From assembly GCF_043290135.1 (NCBI RefSeq), contig NC_134707.1:76154987-76218986 (forward strand): a stretch of 64,000 bases of DNA, read 5' to 3'. The position numbers and the translations under genes are program-made. This DNA is from Rhipicephalus microplus. Its lineage: Eukaryota; Arthropoda; Arachnida; Ixodida; Ixodidae. Shown piece after piece: positions 1 through 12,164 of the stretch. Under the pieces are notes generated by a model. That model was not told the DNA's origin, did not search any database, and was given only the letters and a program-made list of their open reading frames with translations. Position 1 is the stretch's first letter. Each line of letters opens with the position of its first letter.

Positions 1-610
1 AGTGAAATTGATGAAAAGATAAAAGAAGGCGCCGATCGAGTGCAACTTAGGACGCTTCTAAACCTGATGAAGAGTGTGTCACAGACGCTAAGATAAGTTA
101 ACGAACAGATTGAACCACTCATCGAAGAAGACGTGGAGCCAGAATTTGAAAGAGGTTTACTGTACGAGATGAAGATCGTCGCCGCAATGACAAAAATAGA
201 GGAGCGATTGCGCGAGTTAGAACAAGCGATGCAACTGACAACCAGAATAGTCACAGAACAGGCGAGCTCTGTACAGGGTACTAATCAAATCTCGGAAACG
301 CAAGAGCTTGTTAAATTGCCATGCCTTGAGACAATAAAGTTTGATGGGGAAAAAACAGCATGGTAAAGCTTTTGGCATCAGTTCGAGACATCGGTGCATC
401 GCAGATTGAGCATACCTAGAACATCTACGCTTCAATGTACCTCGATGAAAAAATGCACCTTCTGTGAGATGACTGGACATTACACGGAAGATTGCAGAAG
501 AAGCATTACTGTGCAACAGAAGAAAGAAGCATTGCAACGGGAGTGAAGATGCTTCAGATGCACCAGACCTCACCACGCGGTGAACATATGCCGCACTAAA
601 GTACGCTGCA
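1..610 (+). pseudogene. BEL/Pao gag remnant with zinc knuckles
   Basis: The first frame is open from base 1 except for a TAA at 94-96. It reads as a charged helical N-terminus followed by KLPCLETIKFDGEKTAW, which matches the KLPKLxLPxFxGDxxxW signature of BEL gag proteins (DUF1759 region). A TAA then interrupts the continuing SFWHQFETSVH. Around 405-425 the sequence jumps directly to two Cys/His knuckle stretches: CTFCEMTGHYTEDC near 455-500, and a CFRC...CKTC block near 550-625. The gag core normally found between these parts is missing, so this is a deletion derivative. It would once have formed the particle shell and bound RNA; it cannot now encode a full protein. Confidence 0.8.
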
Positions 611-848
611 AAACATGCAAGAGAAGGCATGTGCATCCATGTGCCGACCACGTACGCCTGCAGGAAAGCCAACACAGCAGCAAAGTGGTGCTGATGTTGA
701 GCAAGTACACATAAGCGCGCAACCTGACCAATTAGACACCGGCAAGTCCTGCAACATGCACGCACAGTAGTCTGGTGAAGACAAGTGCATACTACTGAAC
801 ACAGCTTTTCCGTAGATGGAGGGAGAAGGCAGTGGGTGTTACGCACAG

Positions 849-1130
849 ATTCTGCTGGACAATGGGAGCCAGAGGACATTCATTCTCAAAAGACTGTCAA
901 AAAAACTTGCGTGCTAGGTAAAAAGATCCGAAAGGATTACCGTAGGATCATTTGGAGGAGGAGAGCTGGAACTAGACGTGAAAGTCGTCGAGGTAAGCGG
1001 GAGGAAGGACCCCACATCGGAGGCAGTCACGATTAAGGCGCTGGAGATAGAAGTTATATCCTGTGACGTGCTACCATCGCCACCATTGACAATACACGAA
1101 AGAGCAACATTGAGGGAAATTTTCGGCTGA
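849..1130 (+). pseudogene. BEL/Pao aspartic protease remnant
   Basis: In the frame starting with ATT CTG CTG GAC at about 850 the sequence reads ILLDNGSQRTFI, the active-site block of the BEL/Pao protease family (DUF1758; D-[ST]-G-S in most members). The usual Ser/Thr after the catalytic Asp is Asn here. A TAG follows after about 24 codons, and then ERITVGSFGGGELELDVKV continues in the same frame, as expected of the second half of the domain. The family function is cleavage of the Gag-Pol polyprotein. The stop and the altered active-site residue argue that this copy is dead. Confidence 0.75.
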
Positions 1131-1160
1131 TGGCAGAGAGAAGACAAAGAAAGAAAAAAT

Positions 1161-3060
1161 ATGAAATCTTCGATGTTAATTGGAGCAGATTATTACTGGA
1201 GCATAGTTACTAGTAACATTCGCGAGATTCATCCAAAAGTAATTGCAATAGAAACGATGTTGGGATGGATGGTCCAAGGTCCTGTAAGACTTCAATGTGT
1301 GCCAATTAAATCATCGACTGTTATAGTACTCAAGGTCAGTGCCAAGTCGGACACGACTGTCGACAAACTGCAGCGATTCTGGCACTTGGAAAACATGGAA
1401 TTCAAAGAGAAACCAGCAACAAAGATTAGTGATGACCATGTGCTAGAGTACGTCCGACAAACAATGGAGTTCAAAGCAGGAAGATACCATGTGCGGCTAC
1501 AATGGTATGAAAACGTAACATTGGGCGACAACAACACCATTGTAGAGAAGAGGCTTATTCAGGTGACAAAGAAATTATACAAGGATAAAGAGGACCTCCT
1601 AGCCTACGACAAATCTATCCGAGAGTACTTCGAGCAAGGAATAGCAGAAAACGTCGAAGAAGATGCCGGATCAGATATACAGAACAAATTTGTATACTAC
1701 ATGCCGCATCAAGTGGTAGTTAAGAAGGACCTAACAATAACAGAGATACGAATTGTGTTTGACGCATCGTCAAGCCAGAAGCAAGGGGAATCCTTGAATG
1801 ACAACTTAACAACCAAACCTAAACCCCGACATCACAAGTTTGTCGATGAACTTTCAACCCCACAAGAATTCCATGTCATCCGACGTGGAAAAAAGCACTT
1901 TTACAGATCAAAATACACGGAAATGACCGAGACGCACTGCGATTTATGTAGTGGGGAAGATACCTAGCGAATATATACCAAGACCGAAGATAAAAACGTG
2001 GAGGATGGCGAAGGTTACTTTCGGAACTACACCATGTAACTTTCTTCTAGCGGCCACAATTCATCGACATTTGGATAAATTCGAAGAGAAATGCCCTGCA
2101 GTTGTGGCACAACTCAGGAAAGGAATCTACGTCGATGACGTCTTACTAGGAGCCAACGAATACTCGACATCGACAAAAACATACAAAGAAGCAAGAGACA
2201 TTTTTCGTAATGCGGGAATGAATTTAGGAAACTGGACTTCAAATTACGCTGAATTAAGAAAACAATTTGATGAAGGAGATGATCTGAATTGAGAAATAAA
2301 AAAAGAGGGAGAAATCAAGATTTTGGGACTGAAATGGAATTTCGTAGATGACGTGTTGACCTTTCCCGACACTACATGGCGAAATGACAAGGACATGAGA
2401 CAACTCTAAAAAAAGCAGGTTTTGCAAGCCACGGCAAGGCTATGCAACCCTCTAGGTATTTGATACCATCTTCAGTTAGAGCAAAAATATGGCTGCAAAA
2501 CATTTGGACGGAAAAACTGAAATGGGACGACCCGTTACCAAGCCAGCATCGATCAGCTTGGAAGGACTGCTCGGAGGAGCTTCACCATTTGGATGACTTC
2601 ACCGTTAACATATGCTATGACAACAGGCAAGCTGAAGTGAAAGCATCGACTCTACACATGTTCTCTGATGCAAGTCCAATGGCATATGGAGCACCAGGAT
2701 ACTTTGTAACAGAATACTACGGTAAAAGCAATGAAGCCAATTTATACAATGCAAAAGGTAGAGTCGCTCCAATCGAAAAGATTACACTAGCGAGGTTAGA
2801 GTTGTTGGTTGCCACATTATCAGTCAGATTGGCAAGCCACATAACTGAGAATTTCATCAGGAAACCAACGAGTGTGAAATTATGGTCTGACTCTCAAATT
2901 GTAGTATGCTGGATAAAGTCAAACAAGACGAAGATCTCTTTGTTTGCAACCACGCAGCAGAAATCAAGAGCAAATAGAACGAGAGTCAATGGGGCTATGT
3001 TGAAAGTGATGAAAATCATGCGGATTTGATGACTAGGGGGATGAAGATGAAACGTTTGCT
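1161..3060 (+). pseudogene. BEL/Pao reverse transcriptase and RNase H remnant
   Basis: The block opens with LIGADYYWSIVT (about 1177), the hallmark linker of BEL/Pao pol. The RT N-terminus follows with a YYMPHQVVVK...RIVFDASS block (about 1698-1775) and SLNDNL. The fingers/palm segment that should carry the first catalytic Asp is largely deleted after 1810. The reading then shifts frame to FLLAATIHRHL and the catalytic RKGIYVDDVLLGA (about 2110-2155). The RNase H-like part (2442-3029) has HMFSDASPMAYGA, TLARLELLVATLSVRLASHI and KLWSDSQIVVCWI. A frameshift lies near 1960 and stops near 2290 and 2409. Replication function is lost. Confidence 0.85.
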
Positions 3061-3178
3061 GAAGAGTGAATTATGGTAGAAAGGCCCCACGTGGATCAAG
3101 AATGAAAAAGAAAGGCCTGATTATGACATCACGCAACAAGCAGAAGACAGTGATGACACCAAAGATGATGGAAAGACC

Positions 3179-4017
3179 GTGGCAAGCTTAACTACCACCA
3201 CTAGGCAAGAAAAGATGATTGATGTGAACAGGTTTAGATCATACAAGAAAGCGCTACGAGTTACCGCGTGGGTGATGCGTTATATAAGAAACCGACGAAA
3301 AGAAAAGAAAACAGTTTCGCTAACAGGAGAAGAATTGGACAAGGTAGAGTTTGTGCTGACAAAGCAGGAGCAAAAACGTTACAAAATGCAGTGACACAAA
3401 TATATGACAACATGAATCTGTACGGCACGAACATCTTGTAAGATGATGAAGGTGTCCTAAGAATAAAAGGAAGGCTTCAGTGGAGTGTTGTGAGCTTTGA
3501 TGAGAAGCATCCAATGGTTTTACCAGGAGAAAGTCACTTTTCAAAACTCCTAGTTCTGAACGTGCGTCAAGTGACAATGCACGGTGGCGTCGTGGCAACA
3601 TTGACACATCTACGAACGCAGTTTTGGATTGTGCGTAGCCGACAGATGGTGATATATGTAATGAAGAATTGCATCACAAGTAGGAGGTTTATATATAGAC
3701 CAATGGCACAAGAAATTTCACCACTACCAGCTGACAGGATAACACAGGCAAGGCCATTCGACAATGTTGGTATAGACATTCCTGGACCGCTAAATGCTCG
3801 AAAGGAAAAAGGCGACAAAATCACGAAGTTCTACCTTGTGATATTTAGGTGTGCAGTAACAAGAGCCGTACAACTGAAGTTGGTCAAGAGGAAGTCATCA
3901 GAAGCGTTTATACAAGCATTCCGAAGATTTGTAGCTAGAAGAGGATTGTGTACAACAGTTTACAGTGATAATGCAAGAGCGTTCACGAAATCTGAGAAAG
4001 ATATGAACAAGATATAA
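3179..4017 (+). pseudogene. BEL/Pao integrase remnant
   Basis: The first 70 residues (3179-3394) match the linker before integrase (FRSYKKALRVTAWVMRYIRN). The zinc-binding module follows, around MHGGVVATLTHLRTQFWIVRSRQ. Its first His is Arg (NVRQVTMH) and the last Cys is Ser (NCITSRRF), so the HHCC set is broken. The catalytic core shows GIDIPGPL with the first Asp (about 3770) and VYSDNARAF with the second Asp (about 3960-3985). The frame ends at 4015-4017, before the catalytic Glu. The role was insertion of cDNA into the chromosome; this copy is inactive. Confidence 0.83.
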
Positions 4018-4061
4018 AGATGGAAGAATGAAGGGTGCAACAGTATACCAGTAACCTGAAA

Positions 4062-4660
4062 CTAAAACGGAAGCTTTTTGTAGAGTTAGCTCCATGATTT
4101 GGAGGATTTTATGGAAGACTGATCAGAAGCGTTAGGACGTCCATGGCAAAAACTATAGGTGCTCGAGTTTTGGATGAAGAACTACGAACTGTGGTTTTTT
4201 AAGCAGAAGGAGCAATTAACAACCGGCCTCTTAACTATGTGTATGACGATCCTAACGAGCCACAGCCCATCTCACCAGCGGACATTATAGGAGGCAGGCA
4301 AGTAATGAACAAGCAGGAGGAAAACAGACTCGGAGAATACAGTTTGCTGAATTACTGGAGTGCAAGAAAACAGGCAATGATAACATGGTGGAACAGATGG
4401 AAAAAGGTGTACCTGAGGGAGCTTAAGTGTGCCACCAGAAAAATATAGGGTCACACAAATATACAAAAAGGAGATGTACTTCTGCTTAGAGAAGCGCGAA
4501 AAAGGACACAGTGGAAACTCTGCAAGGTCAAAAAGATTTCCCAGACAAGGATCGACTACTGAGAACATGCTTAAGGGAAACAATTAAAGAGGATAATTCA
4601 ACTGTTGTATTCACTCGAAGGTTGCTTCAGTTGAATCTGGCCGGCTGGAAGATGTAGAAA
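4062..4660 (+). pseudogene. BEL/Pao pol C-terminal remnant
   Basis: After two in-frame stops the tail of integrase continues: GGFYGRLIRSVRTS, then NNRPLNYVYDDPNEPQPISP around 4225-4275. The C-terminal domain usual in BEL/Pao (DUF5641-like) follows: WWNRWKKVYLREL at about 4387-4425, GDVLLLREARKRTQWKLCKV near 4470-4530, and a last TRRLLQLNLAGWKM segment before about 4660. Stops at about 4100, 4199 and 4446 break it. Nothing downstream can be aligned as a 3' LTR. Confidence 0.72.
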
Positions 4661-6347
4661 ACAGATTGAAGATGGAGCTCGGAGGCGAGGAAGAAGTAGC
4701 CAGGGGCATGCTCTGCATCTTTTTTTAATTCTTGTTCTGTCAACAATAAACCGAAGACGTATGGGTTCTGCGGTCTCTCTGGTCCTTCTGAAACGTGGTG
4801 CCTTTGAGGTAACATAAATAAATATGATACCCCTCAATTTGTAGCGTCATCACACAGCACGGAACTACAGTGTAAACCAGACATTTACGTAGAAAGATTC
4901 GGAAGCATAAACGGAACAGCATCTCTACTGTCTGCTTTAACGAAACCAATAACACATAACTGAAATGAAACCATCGATAAGACAAAATGAAATCTCCAAC
5001 ATTGAAAAAGTGTCACTTCAATCTCCAACATTGAAAAAATAGCTTCACTGGTTGTACCAGTCAAGCAATTTTTGTGTAATAAATGAACACCTTGTTAGAC
5101 TACTGTTTTTGTGTGTCTGTGGCGACATTGAGCTACTTCTATAGATACCATTTTGAGCGTGTATGTATAATACGTGGGCGCCGTGAGGCCGGTGTTGTGT
5201 ATCAAGTGAAGTAGTGCTTTGTAGAATATGTTGCCGCTTGTCCAATAGTCGTAACTGCATGGTTGCGTCGATGTAGTGAAGACCAGCTTGCAGGAGGTGA
5301 TGGGAGCGTTCAGGTTGTAACCATTGCCATGTCCACATAGAGTGGTATACACTTTCATCTGTCAATGCAGTGGTAGAATGTGGACACGTATTGAGAACTA
5401 GTAAATGCGAGCAGTTTCACGATGATAAAGTTTCACGATGAATTGCCGGTGCAACGACCAAGCCTCCTCAAAGCTTCTTTAGCAGCACTACCTCTGTCAT
5501 ACTAACGTGTTTAGGGAGCAAGCAGACCCAAGTTAGAATAAGCGCATGGGTATTCTGCCGAACATTTTTGAGGGCACAGAGTGAGTTTAGGCGCTTAGGT
5601 GGAAGGGGAGTATGTGGAAGGTTTTTATTTAGAGGGCAGAGTGCCTGCTGGCCAGCAGTAGTATTTTGTAGGTTAGTAGCGTGGCCTTGACTATAAAGTA
5701 CCTCGACGCAAGTAGCCGTATTGCGTTTCATCCAATGAATCACTTGGCAGATTTCTATCGCCATGTGAGCATTCCTAATTTTCTGAATAGCTCCTAAGTT
5801 ACTCAATTTCGCGTTTTCGAAGTGTAGACGCGGCTGCGTTGCACAGTTAACACGCCACTAAACAATGAATTCATTCTGTAAACAACGATAGGAACACGCT
5901 GAAATGACATCAGAACTAAATAGTTTTGTGAAGTTTGAACAAATGAAAATCTCATCATAAGGCCACCTCAGTCACTAATTACAGCTCAATCATTAAAGAA
6001 CATGTGGTCCAAGCTATCCCCGAGTGATTACTTAAGCAATGTTATCTACGGCTCTGCTTCAGCTAAAAACCTATGAAATAGCTTTGATGGTGCTCTTAAC
6101 CTGTACGGTGACATCGCAGCAAGAAGAACTGAAAGTGTTGATGCTATTTGAACAAAGTGTATTTGCTGGTATTTTGGCTTCTACGCTGACGTCTATATTT
6201 TACGTCACAGTCTGAAGAATTGAACGAGTGAATGACATATGATGCCATATAAAACTATAGACAGCGACTAAAGATGCACAAAACACAGCAGCGGAAACTC
6301 AGAATTGTTTATTACATAGACGTGTTTTATACGTATGAAACAGTTGT
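4661..6347. other. No gene recognised; short local duplication
   Basis: This stretch holds only short, low-quality open frames on both strands and no motif I recognise. A CAATAAA-like signal near 4742 could belong to the 3' end of the BEL element. Around 4988-5040 the phrase AATCTCCAACATTGAAAAA occurs twice, about 30 bases apart, which looks like a local slippage or duplication. I see nothing else to annotate. Confidence 0.4.
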
Positions 6348-6584
6348 TAGTTGACCCGCCAAGGTGGTATAGTGGCCAACGTGATCGGCTGCTGACCCGT
6401 ACATTGCGGGATCCAATCACGGCTTCAGCAGCTGCATTTTCAATGAAGGTGAAAATTCTGTAGGCTCGTGTGCTCTGATTTAGCCGCACGTTAGTGAACC
6501 CCAGGTGGTCTATTTACCGGAGTCCTCCACTACGGCGTTTCTCATAATTATATGGTGGTATCGGGATGTTAAACTTTACATATC
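6348..6584 (+). mobile_element. Ruka-like tRNA-derived SINE, near full length
   Basis: The head GGTGGTATAGTGGCC corresponds to a Pol III A-box and GGGATCCAATCACGG to a decayed B-box. The body carries the conserved CCCCAGGTGGTC block and ends in TGGTATCGGGATGTTAAACTTTACATATC. AACAGTTGT lies at both edges (6339-6347 and 6585-6593) and is a plausible 9-bp target-site duplication. The copy is moderately diverged from the 38.4-kb copy. Confidence 0.8.
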
Positions 6585-7169
6585 AACAGTTGTGGGGTCG
6601 CATTAGCGTGTTGTGTACGTCTTCCGTCGCTGGCTCGAGTTCTCATTTTCTAAAGCCGGATTGCCACAAGTATATTGGCGGGAGTGCGAGAGCGCCCCCT
6701 GCGGCAATAACAAAATAAAAAGCAAGACATTAGAAGCAGCCTTGCCTAGGCTATCATAGAGATGATTTTTTAAGACTGATATGGATATCGATTCACTCTC
6801 CACCCTTTCGCAAATGGGCCTAATAATCGTTCACTATGAATTGACAGCTTGAGTATTAATTGTTGAGGTATTGCGCTGCAAAAGAACTATAATAGACGTA
6901 GTTGTGAAGATATCTAGAAACCTTGACGTTATGGGCGGTTTATCATGCACTAATATCAATGTACACGGCTCTCAATAAATACACTTCCATATAAATTGAG
7001 CCAGCAGGGCCGGGATTTCATCGCACGGCCGTCGACTAGAAGTGGGTCACCATATCAACAAGAATCAGTGCGAACAAAGTTCCCAGGGAGTGTGAGCCAC
7101 CGCCGCACCTTTCGCTGCCATTAAAAAGTGTCATACCTACCATCATTAGCGATACCACTAAGTCGCTAT

Positions 7170-7325
7170 ACATGGTCCGCCTTGGTAGAACAGCGGCTAC
7201 AGTGCTCGGCAGCTGACCCAAAAGTTGCGGCTTTGATCTTGGCCCCGGCAGTCGTATATTCATCGATGCAATAGGGTAGAGGCCCATAATCTGTGTGGTG
7301 TGAGTGCACTCTAAAGACCACAAGA
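7170..7325 (+). mobile_element. Diverged, partial Ruka-like SINE
   Basis: The tRNA-related head (CCGCCTTGGTAGAACAGCGGCTACAGTGCTCGGCAGCTGACCC) and a degraded B-box (GCTTTGATCTTGGCCCCGGC) are recognisable, then GTAGAGGCCCATAATCTG and GAGTGCACTCTAAAGACC from the middle. The 3' third is missing. No target duplication was found. This is one of the oldest copies in the window. Confidence 0.6.
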
Positions 7326-7949
7326 TAGTCGCCCGTTGAAAAACACGTGATTCTTATGAGTTTCATTCTCGATCATCAACTTGTGAAAACAAAAGAACGA
7401 AGTGAACGGATGATCACCGTATTGACACGTCAGTTTTATGTTCTCAAGTTTGCGGTTAGAGTAGACACAGCGGAAGCGGCTCCGCTACTCTCCTATAACG
7501 CCACCAATATTGGTAATGAAGCAGGAATGCATCTTCGAAAATGCACGCTTAATTCAACATGTATTCAACATCTGAGCGATTGATCAAGAAATAATTCAGG
7601 GGGATTGTTGATACAGTTTCAAAGACAAAAAAGTTACTCAGAGGTGTTCGCCATCTTGGGGACGACTTGTACTGTACTGACACCTCCGATATTATGCAGC
7701 TTCTAGCATTAAAGAAGAAAGCAGAGCAATGTCTGCAAGGCTTCAGCACAAATATACGACCCATGCGGATTTCCGTCACCGTTCACAGTGAAAGCCAAGT
7801 TAGTTTCGTAGCAGCCGTAAAAGAAACTGTTGAAATAGGACGACCATCTTCCTTTTAACATCAGGGACACTTGAGAAGGATGATAGCGAATTTTTTCGAC
7901 TCTTGAATATGGCACATGTTCCGCGTACTATACCTATTACAACAGCGTC
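7326..7949. other. No gene recognised
   Basis: Several open frames of 60-80 codons overlap on both strands, but none shows a recognisable motif. The stretch may include the eroded upstream part of the BEL/Pao remnant that becomes recognisable near 7950, since an RT domain would be expected here, but I could not see RT motifs. Confidence 0.35.
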
Positions 7950-9880
7950 CTGTCAGAAAACATTCAATTTTTTTTAGATGCCAGCACATTGACATAGAGA
8001 GATGTGAATTGCGGCCGAAGAGAGACGAAGAATGGAAAAGTAAAGACAAGATTTTTTGTCGCAAAATCAAGAATGGGACCACTCAAGACATTACCGCTTC
8101 CGAGATTAGAACTGCTGCGAGCTCTGACAGCCACAAGACCACTGCTAACTCCAGAAAGGAAAATCGACCGATTACGAAAAGCACTTCTTGTTTGGTATGA
8201 AAGCTGTTTATGGATGGATAAACTGTGACCCTTGTGAATAGAAAGCTTCCGTATCAAACATTCTAAAGGACATAGAACGTTTTAGTTAACTACTTCGTAG
8301 CAATACTGTCCTTCAGAGCGAAAGCCAGCAGATAATTTAACATGTGGCTCGAGGGGTGAGCATCTTGGAAGAAAGAGCCCTGTGATGGAATTATATGAGT
8401 GGCTGAGTAATAAACCAAGGTTTTCAACAGCAGAACTTCCAAGCATAAAAAACAGTCGAAGGTATAAAGATTTCGCAGATGACAACAGAGGAAAAGCCTG
8501 TTTTATTTGATTTATCTCGCAATAACAGCCTTACCCTGAATATCAATGCTTGAACACAAGAAATGCGGAAGATTAACGTAACCACTGCTCACGAGTGAAA
8601 CGCAAAGAGGAGAAACATTTAGAATTTATAGGGTACAAAAATTACATTTAGACAAGATTTATGAATCTACAGCCAATCCTATGAAATTTGCCTCATACAA
8701 ATATAAAGCAAACGTCATCAAATTTCAAAAAAGGGGGATAAACTCTCAGTTCACGAGCAAAGAGAAGAATTCTGTAGCTCTCTAGCCAGAGCAAGAATTC
8801 GCCAAACATGTGATAGAAAGAGAACACCACCACCTGCTATCCTATGGCATATGGGACATACTCGCTCAACTCAGACAGAGCTACTGGATCATGACGGTTC
8901 GACAAATGGTAAACAAAACTATTGGTTACTGTTAGGTGTGCAGAACATATAGAGTGATGCCCATGAGTAGTAGCATTCGCACCTCTATCTAGGAACAAAG
9001 TTGTAGAATGTGAACCATTTTGTGCTGTTGGAATTGTCTTCGCAGGGCCTTTGTACCACAGCGCAACTAGCTGAAGCTGAGCATGGGCGTAGATTGTTAT
9101 CTTTAGATGTGCTGTCGTACGTCCAATTCACCACGAGCTTGTATGCAGCCTCAGTAACACATTCTTGTAAGATGCACTAAGGCGTGTTGCAGGAAGATGA
9201 AGACTACGCAAAAAGTGTACACTGCATCCAAGGAACTAAATATAATATGGTGGGATTTTGTGTCAGTCGGACACGAACGCATACTTCAGGGACATTGGAA
9301 TTAACATAGATGTTAATAACCGAACGCGAACCATCTAAGCGTGGGGTTGTACACTCCTCATTTGTACAGTAAAGTCCGCACAACAAAAGACCTTGAAGAC
9401 AGCCTTCCTGAACTGTGTTTAATAAGAAGACTTTTTGGCAGTAGTTAAATCAGTAGCACAATCTCGGTCAATGCCAACAATATAGAGCAAGCTAGAGGAG
9501 GCCCCGTGTACACCGGCTCCTTTTCTGAGAAGCAATCAAAAAGATTCTAGTTCAATCAAACATCAACTGCGAAAACTTTCGATGTGAAGAAGCGCATGCC
9601 TTGATGCGTTCTGAAGAAGAATATGCCAGGAACATATAATGCAGCTGCTACCGGCACACAACATCGATGTCACTTGTTGTAGTCAAGCAAAAAGTTAGGA
9701 GACGTTGTGCTAATCCTAAACGACAAATAAAAGGCGATTTTTTACATCTTTCCTCAATAGGAGATACAATTTCAAGCTATGATCACCGCGGTCGTCTTTG
9801 TCTTAAAAAAAAAAAAGGCGTCAAGGTTATACGAAGGGCTGCGCAGCACCTCTACCACTTGGATGCTTCAAACTTACTTT
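7950..9880 (+). pseudogene. Old BEL/Pao pol remnant (RNase H, integrase, C-terminus)
   Basis: Heavily mutated but collinear BEL/Pao pol fragments can be read. An RNase H stretch near 8015-8130 reads KTRFFVAKSRMGPLKTLPLP then RLELLRAL, as in the family's FxVAKSRVAPLKxLTxPRLELLAA. Near 8312-8370, SERKPADNLTCGSRG matches the HxxNPADxLTRG signature. An integrase zinc-domain piece LAQLRQSYWIMTVRQMVN lies at about 8860-8915, FAGPLY near 9040, and a C-terminal RRAAQHLYHLDA near 9833-9870. Stops and frameshifts are frequent. This is a separate and older insertion than the one at the window start; the left boundary is uncertain. Confidence 0.65.
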
Positions 9881-11182
9881 GTGGGAAGTTTTTCGACATT
9901 GAAAGCCACGAAGAGAATCAAGACTTATTGTGGGTCAGGGTTCATGCCTCCTTTTGTATAGGTTTTCATGACTCTAATAAAAACCATCATGGTGTAGACG
10001 TCTCTTCGACTACTATCGTGTCTCTCGAAGGCCCCACAATGCTTGAAACAGCGGAGCCGTCTGGTGCGAGGGAATAATTTTGCTGGCGCTACGTTTCAGC
10101 ATAGCTTACGTTAGGTTTCAGTTCCCTAGGATGATGCTTGCTTTGAAGCTCCATGAAAGGCTATGGCCGCACAGAGATTTGGCGTTTCAAGGAAGCGTCC
10201 TCACGACGATTTGTGAGCAACGGGCTTCTCTAAAGAACTTCAGAACTGACCATTTTTATGACAGGTACAGCGCCCTTAGCGGAGAAAACAAAAAGCAAAT
10301 TTGGTGGCTCTCCGGTCAACGCGACAGCTCGAGAGCTTGCGCGTTCCTTCGCACCCATTGCCTCCAAGATGGTGCGCCGACAGGTTTAGCAGGCTACGAG
10401 TCACCTAAAATGTTTATGGGGTGGTGCCGTGGAAGCGTTCCCGGTGCGCATGCGCAGATGGCGCCAGTGAAAGAGGTCCACTACTCGGAAATTTCTCCTA
10501 CAATGTGGATGTACTCAAGGCTGAACCAATGGACACGCACTCCGAACTGACTCTTCGAGCTAGGCTAACCGGCGTCCCTGCCTTTATTGAGCATTGTGCA
10601 GCGCATAAACGGGACTATTTCATTACTCAAGGAGGCAAATACATGCAACGCTTTCGTAATCTGGGTGTGGCCTCTATTCAATTCACAAATAGCACTTGTT
10701 TAGAAATATTTTGTTCTCCATGCTTTCCATGGTTTCACGAACTGTTACCAAACAGGTTGCAGAGAACGAAAAAAAACTGCTATATATATCCTACTTCTCT
10801 TATATGCATGTGGGAAGTGTATTGATGAAACAAAACACTCTTTTGAATGATGTTTATTCGTATTACAAAAAAGGTCGTCGTTTCTTTTCGCCTTTGCACC
10901 GCCATGAATTTTCAGTGGCACCGTGGGTCGAAGAAAATATCTGCCAATGGTCCGCAGGTATCGTTGAAATATGCAGAGCAGTTCGTTGTCGGGCCTCTGT
11001 CAACTGCACCGTCTTTTATATACATTTGGCACATTACGTAATAGAAAACAAGTCAGGCAGGTAGAGGATTAGTGTTTATATATAGCTTTCTAACACTGCA
11101 GTAAAGTGAGGCTCATAGTCATTTGTTTTATAAGGAGTGTTGTGCTTAAATTATTATAGCGCCAAATCAAATATTCAAGTTT
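9881..11182. other. Unassigned stretch with overlapping open frames
   Basis: Open frames of 156 codons (10080-10550), 134 codons (10421-10825) and 122 codons (10696-11064) overlap on the plus strand. None contains a motif I recognise. They are mutually out of frame and have no obvious splice-site pattern, so I do not call them genes. Around 10430-10500 the sequence is CpG-rich with CGCATGCGCAGATGGCGCCA, which could be promoter-like, but no transcript model follows convincingly. Confidence 0.3.
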
Positions 11183-11303
11183 GATTGCCATTTAGATGCA
11201 CGTTACAGAATCTCAGGTGGCCAAAATTTCCAGAGTCCTCCTCTACGGCATCTGTTATAATCATATGGTCAATTTTGGGCGTTAAACCACACATATCGAT
11301 CAA
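11183..11303 (+). mobile_element. 5'-truncated Ruka-like SINE
   Basis: Only the 3' half is present: GATGCACGTTACAGAATCTCAGGTGGCC through AATTTTGGGCGTTAAACCACACATATCGATCAA. TCAAGTTT flanks it on both sides (11175-11182 and 11304-11311), which fits a target-site duplication and target-primed insertion of an incomplete copy. Confidence 0.75.
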
Positions 11304-11311
11304 TCAAGTTT

Positions 11312-12164
11312 TACTTGCGTTACATGTCCAAAGCTACCGATTTTCTACTCTTTCTAAATTTTCAGTGCAAATTAGGTGAGCTACCGCAGTTATTTGTTGT
11401 TTATATACTGATCTGAAGTCGCACCTCCATAATTCTGCTACTTAAGAAAGATATACCGCAACTATTCAATAACATAAGTTTTGTGATGCCTCGTGCGGGA
11501 CAATGAAAGGCATTCTAGTGACATGAATATATAGTTGAATTTTTATATGGCCAATGCTCTAGCGTAGAGTCATGTTTGTTGATAAAGTCTGTGGCTCCAA
11601 TGCCAGCGTGAACAAGCTATCACCCAAATGTTTCGCCCTAAGCGCGAAAGACTCGACAAAAGTAACGTTCTGGTGCAAACGCCCATCAGGCAGGATATTT
11701 TCTGAGCATAGTATAAATACTTTGCTCTTGCTCATGGCCTTGATTAAAGCGCTAATCACTATGTGTTGCGCACTTTTAGTGATGGACCAGCGCTTTGAAA
11801 CAGCAGTCTGCAATAGTCACGTAACGTCGTCTTTGAAGATTCTGTGAGTGCAAGGCAAAATGAAAATTTTCTGAAGTTTAAGCGCCCAATATTCGAGCAT
11901 ACACTAAATAAATAAATAAAAAGCGCAGTTGCTGGCTAAATACTGTTCGGCAGGCTGCGTCAGACAACATTTGTATCCTCAATTGTCACAGTAACGTTCA
12001 TTTTTGTGTGGAGTTTCTCTACGTGTTCAAGATATACATGGAAGAAAAATATAACTGAAGATCATGTATGGCAGGCACTTTAGAAAAACGTCATCACATT
12101 GTACGTTTAAGTGACAATTCAGAAACCCGCGCTCACACAGGACTACCATTCTTTCATGCAAAAA
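11312..12164. other. No gene recognised
   Basis: The sequence is AT-rich with short open frames (for example 91 codons at 11572-11847 on plus and 84 codons antisense to it) that carry no recognisable domain. I see no RNA gene or transposon signature here. Confidence 0.35.

Larger units (their letters stand above)
1..4660 (+). mobile_element. Decayed BEL/Pao LTR retrotransposon (5' end outside window)
   Basis: Gag, protease, reverse transcriptase, RNase H, integrase and the C-terminal domain typical of BEL/Pao polyproteins follow one another in order on the plus strand, broken by stops and frameshifts. The gag reading frame is already open at base 1, so the 5' LTR and leader lie outside the window. 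The last pol-like residues end near 4660, and no 3' LTR could be defined because there is no partner copy to compare with. At about 4.7 kb the remnant is shorter than a full element (usually 6-9 kb), mainly through internal deletions in gag and in the RT. Family assignment is firm; the right boundary is approximate. Confidence 0.88.

Noticed and set aside
217..879. 220-codon open frame on the minus strand opposite BEL gag and protease
   Set aside because: It is antisense to motifs that clearly belong to gag and protease; Cys/His-rich content comes from the complementary knuckle codons.
10080..10825. Overlapping 156- and 134-codon frames as a spliced host gene
   Set aside because: They overlap in different frames, have no motif and no consistent splice-site pairing; left as unassigned.
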